Origin: Chloroflexus aurantiacus J-10-fl
GTDB taxonomy: Bacteria; Chloroflexota; Chloroflexia; Chloroflexales; Chloroflexaceae
NCBI RefSeq assembly: GCF_000018865.1
Contig: NC_010175.1
Coordinates: 124,001 to 188,000 of the forward strand
Direction: 5' to 3'
DNA: 64,000 nt
Part shown: in pieces, positions 61,192-64,000 of the stretch
Layout: each line of letters opens with the position of its first letter
Position numbering within the stretch: position 1 is the stretch's first letter
Notes under the pieces: model-generated
Told to the model about the DNA's origin: nothing
The model's database searches: none
Seen by the model: only the letters and a program-made list of their open reading frames with translations
Made by a program: the position numbers and the translations under genes

Positions 61192-62291
61192 TGCCCGTTG
61201 CAAACCACATAGAAAAGGTTCGCGAACGTTTACGACGTGGTGAGTTTCCATCTGAGGCTGCGGTATCTCAAGGAATTGTACTTCCTTCCCTGCACGAACT
61301 TGGATGGCCTGTATTTGACACAAATGTCGTGATTCCGGAGTATTCGGTCGAAGGGCGGTGAGTCGATTTTGCCCTTTGCCATCCAATTAGCCGTCGGCCC
61401 TTGATATTTATCGTGGTTAAGAAGGCTGGTATGTCTGATTGGGCAGATCGACAACTATTTGAATATGCCTTTCTTCAAGGAATCCCAATGGTCATTTTTA
61501 CTAATGGTCAGGAATGGAGTTTCTATCTTACTAATGCACAAGGTTCCTACGACGAAAGAAGAGTGTACAAACTCGATCTTCTTGAAAGCGATATTGAAGA
61601 GTCTATTTACCGACTTGAGCGATACCTGCAATATGATTGGGTCTGCTCCGGTGAGGCACTGGAAGCTACGCTTTCCGATTACCAAAATGTTGCCCGTACC
61701 AGAGAGATAGAGGCAGCACTCCCGAAAGCCTGGAAAAGCTTGCTCGAAGAGCCGGATTCGCTGTTATTGGAACTGCTCGCCGACAAAGTTGAAGACTTGT
61801 GTGGTTACAAGCCTGACCTGGACGTGTGCAGTAGATTTATCACAACTGTGATGCGAAATCACGTTGATGTGCCTCCCCAATATCCGACCTTACCACGAAC
61901 TCGAAATCCCCTGCCGGCGGAAAGGATTGAGACAGATGATCGGGTCAGAGCCGGTAGTGAATGTTTCATTATGTTTGAAGGCAAAACATATAAACCTGGA
62001 TCAGCAATTAGAACTATGCTCAAGCTCTTCCAACGGCTGGCAGAAGCTGACCCGGGTTTCCTTGACCGTTTTGCCGCAATGAAGCACGGCAGTAAACGGA
62101 AATACATAGCCCGCAACAGGCTAGAACTCTATCCCGATCGGCCTGATTTGGCTAAACAATGCTCCGTTGAAATTATCCCCGGATGGTGGATGGGGAAAAA
62201 CTTCAGTAAGCGTGATATCAAGCATATCATAGAAATGGCACTCGGAATTATATCTCCAACACTGCGGGCCAAAATACAATACGAATTGTAA
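61191..62291 (+). pseudogene. Decayed HsdR_N-type restriction nuclease-like gene
   Basis: One reading frame of 367 codons is interrupted by TGA at 61359-61361 (codon 57). On both sides the protein resembles the type I restriction R-subunit N-terminal (HsdR_N) family: ELGWPVFDTNVVIPEYSVEG, stop, VDFALCHPISRPLIFIVVKK, then RQLFEYAFLQGIPMVIFTNG. The family reads EGR(R/K)VD, so CGA to TGA would explain the stop. The nuclease motif D...(E)VK has D59 and K77 but V75 (GTG) where Glu (GAG) is expected. The C-terminal part (about 200-365) I do not recognise. Without helicase domains it was never a full HsdR; a stand-alone nuclease or DNA-binding protein is more likely. Confidence 0.7.
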
Positions 62292-62432
62292 GAAATATCC
62301 TGGAGGCTATGCACTCGTATCGTCACCCAGGCATGAAGTGGAAAATCGGTCAGGCACTGACCGTAAGTGGCTGAGTGTGCCGGTGCTTGTCGAACGATGG
62401 TCTGACTTCTACTATCAAGCAGAACCACCCCA
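62292..62432. other. Spacer upstream of the kimA-like promoter
   Basis: No gene. One small hairpin, GGTCAG-GCA-CTGACC (about 62349-62363). No c-di-AMP riboswitch consensus is visible. Confidence 0.4.
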
Positions 62433-62461
62433 TTGACGCCAGGGAACAAAAGTGCTATGAT
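62433..62461 (+). promoter_or_regulatory. Sigma70 promoter of the KimA-like gene
   Basis: TTGACG (62433-62438) and TATGAT (62456-62461), 17-bp spacing. Predicted start near 62468. Confidence 0.75.
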
Positions 62462-62481
62462 CCGGTGAGCGTCAGGGATGA

Positions 62482-62572
62482 TGCGCAGGTTGATGATCTA
62501 TCGACTCTGCGACCGACAGCCGACGGAACGCCGACTGCCGTGCGCGGTTTGCGTTCCGTTTTTTATGTGGAA
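62482..62572 (+). promoter_or_regulatory. Structured leader with terminator upstream of the KimA-like gene (attenuator)
   Basis: A first stem near 62482-62510 (CGCAG-GTTGAT with ATCGAC-T-CTGCG) precedes ACGGAACGC ... GCGTTCCGT followed by TTTTTTA (about 62523-62566), a textbook intrinsic terminator lying before the gene. Transcription must read through it. I cannot match it to a known riboswitch class. Confidence 0.7.
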
Positions 62573-62609
62573 ACCGAATCAACGGCACCTTAGCAAGGAA
62601 TGTGTGGCT

Positions 62610-64000
62610 ATGTTCGCCCAGCTTAAACGCATTCTGGTTGGAAGACCGATTGCAACTGAACACCAACATCACGAACGTCTTAACAAAGCAACTGCACTGG
62701 CTGTCTTCTCTTCTGATGCGTTGTCCTCGGTTTCATATGCAACAGAAGCAATCCTCACAATCCTGGTTTTAGGCGGCAGTGTCGCATTAGGACTTTCGTT
62801 GCCAATTGCGGCAGCGATTGCCGGATTGCTGTTGATTGTCGGTTTTTCCTACCGGCAAACAATTCATGCCTATCCGCAAGGCGGTGGTGGGTATATTGTC
62901 ACCCGCGATAATCTGGGCGATCTACCGGGTCTGGTTGCTGCCGGTGCGCTGCTGATCGATTATGTCTTGACAGTGGCTGTGAGTATTTCCGCCGGTGTGG
63001 CAGCCATTACCTCGCTCGCAACGAACTGGGGTTTCCCAACACTACGCGATCATGCCGTTGAGATTGCGTTGGTTTGTATTTTGATCGTTACGATTGCCAA
63101 TCTGCGCGGTGCCAAAGAGAGCGGTTTTATCTTCTCGATCCCAACATATGCGTTCATCAGCGGTATCTTGTCGATGATTGTCTTCGGTATCGCCCATGAT
63201 TTGATGTTCGGTGCCGACCCTGTTGTCCACTCGATTGATCCCGACATTCCACCGACCGGTGAGGTATTATCGCTCTGGCTCATTCTGCGCGCTTTCGCCG
63301 CCGGTTGTACGGCACTCACCGGGATTGAGGCCATCAGTGATGGTGTGCAGGCGTTTAAGCCACCGGAGGCGCGTAACGCTGCTATTACGCTGACCTTGAT
63401 GATTAGCCTGCTGGTGACGATGTTTCTTGGGATTACCTGGCTGGCCTATACGCATCAGGCTGTACCAAATGAGTTTACCCACGAGACGATTGTCTCGCAA
63501 ATTGCCCGCACGATCTTTGGGGTGGGGCCGCTCTACGTCTTCATCCAGATAGCAACCGCCCTGATCTTAGTATTAGCCGCTAACACCGCCTTTGCCGATT
63601 TTCCGCGCCTCGCGTCATTTCTATCGCGTGATCGCTTCTTGCCGCGTCAGTTCTCTTCGCGCGGTGACCGGCTGGTCTTTTCCAACGGGATTCTGGTGCT
63701 GGGGCTGTGCTCTGCGGTGCTGGTTGTGATCTTTCAGGCGAATGAGATCGCGATGTTGCCGCTGTACGCGGTGGGTGTATTCACTTCATTCACCCTCTCG
63801 CAATCAGGGATGGTGCGCCGGCATTTTCGCCGCAAGCAACCGGGCTGGCACTACAGTGCGATGATTAACGGTATCGGAGCTACGCTGACGGGCATTGTGC
63901 TGGTGATTTTGATGGTCACCAAGTTCGTTCATGGCGCATGGATGGTAATTACGGCGATTCCGATCCTGGTGATGGTCTTCCGCGCCATCAATCAGCACTA
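62610..64000 (+). CDS. KimA-type APC-superfamily potassium transporter (5' part)
   Basis: First 463 codons of a membrane protein running off the window. It is strongly similar to KimA (formerly YdaO) of Bacillus: ALAVFSSDALSSVSYATEA, SYRQTIHAYPQGGGGYIVTR, LIDYVLTVAVSISAGVAAIT, GCTALTGIEAISDGVQAFK and ILVLAANTAFADFPRLASFL. KimA imports K+ with protons, and in Bacillus it is inhibited by c-di-AMP, which also controls its riboswitch. About twelve TM segments are present here; the C-terminal cytosolic domain lies outside. ATG at 62610 with AAGGAA. The attenuator-like leader precedes it. Confidence 0.88.
   Translation, partial: MFAQLKRILVGRPIATEHQHHERLNKATALAVFSSDALSSVSYATEAILTILVLGGSVALGLSLPIAAAIAGLLLIVGFSYRQTIHAYPQGGGGYIVTRDNLGDLPGLVAAGALLIDYVLTVAVSISAGVAAITSLATNWGFPTLRDHAVEIALVCILIVTIANLRGAKESGFIFSIPTYAFISGILSMIVFGIAHDLMFGADPVVHSIDPDIPPTGEVLSLWLILRAFAAGCTALTGIEAISDGVQAFKPPEARNAAITLTLMISLLVTMFLGITWLAYTHQAVPNEFTHETIVSQIARTIFGVGPLYVFIQIATALILVLAANTAFADFPRLASFLSRDRFLPRQFSSRGDRLVFSNGILVLGLCSAVLVVIFQANEIAMLPLYAVGVFTSFTLSQSGMVRRHFRRKQPGWHYSAMINGIGATLTGIVLVILMVTKFVHGAWMVITAIPILVMVFRAINQH

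Noticed and set aside
62468-62609. Classical c-di-AMP (ydaO-yuaA) riboswitch upstream of the KimA-like gene
   Set aside because: The leader before the terminator is only about 60-100 nt and I could not find the conserved GGGGGA/CCGUCAGCU-type blocks.

Overview
The window comes from a filamentous anoxygenic phototroph of the genus Chloroflexus, most likely C. aurantiacus or a close relative. The clearest evidence is an intact csmA precursor gene (chlorosome baseplate protein, 80 codons), followed some 12 kb later by bchU, bchK, csmM and csmN. The high GC content, Chloroflexota-type proteins, menaquinone genes (menA, menE) and large amounts of intergenic repeat DNA agree with this. The assignment rests on recognising sequences and gene order, not on a database search.

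Layout. 1-3102: menA and menE, separated by decayed tandem copies of their own junction. 3170-7146: a 3.7-kb modular tandem array. 7222-9331: a DUF1405 membrane protein, a hexapeptide acyltransferase and an IclR regulator. 9640-10470: nine perfectly phased 89-bp repeats. 10516-17551: a DtxR-type metal regulator (TTG start), a crotonase, a triple-PAS hybrid histidine kinase, an M24 peptidase and an MFS transporter. 17613-22682: an exopolysaccharide cluster (GT4 glycosyltransferase, two Wzz-type proteins, a CpsD-like ATPase) next to an OmpR/HisKA two-component pair. 23206-23853: a broken nucleotidyltransferase gene. 24444-29290 (minus strand): mreB-mreC-mreD-mrdA. 29639-31729: an AAA+/VWA metal-chelatase subunit. 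31819-35838: an S1-domain protein, then rpmH-rnpA-yidC-jag. 36491-37870: a truncated globin and a DUF4380-like protein.

38312-55605 is a long same-strand chlorosome region. It holds three ArsA/Get3-type proteins (one with its P-loop destroyed), csmA, two related PH-like proteins, three alpha/beta hydrolases, a HExxH putative metallopeptidase, a protein with a CsmA-like GHW motif, a small membrane protein, bchU, bchK, csmM, csmN, a type II NADH dehydrogenase, a START-like protein, a two-TM protein and an HTH-TM-M23 protein. I read the central part as a candidate chlorosome assembly system: pigment synthesis (BchU, BchK), envelope and baseplate proteins (CsmA, CsmM, CsmN), and uncharacterised factors that could target, mature and build the lipid monolayer. 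A consensus promoter with a terminator-like leader hairpin precedes it, and a second, apparently leaderless promoter precedes the bchU half.

55606-57899 is a nest of repeats with terminal inverted repeats. 57900-60383 holds an ABC-2 exporter and a YccF-like protein. 61191-62291 is a decayed HsdR_N-type nuclease gene with an in-frame TGA and a lost catalytic Glu. 62610 to the window end is the start of a KimA-type potassium transporter gene whose leader has a good promoter and a strong intrinsic terminator, so it looks attenuation-controlled. I found no tRNA, rRNA, CRISPR array or transposase gene.
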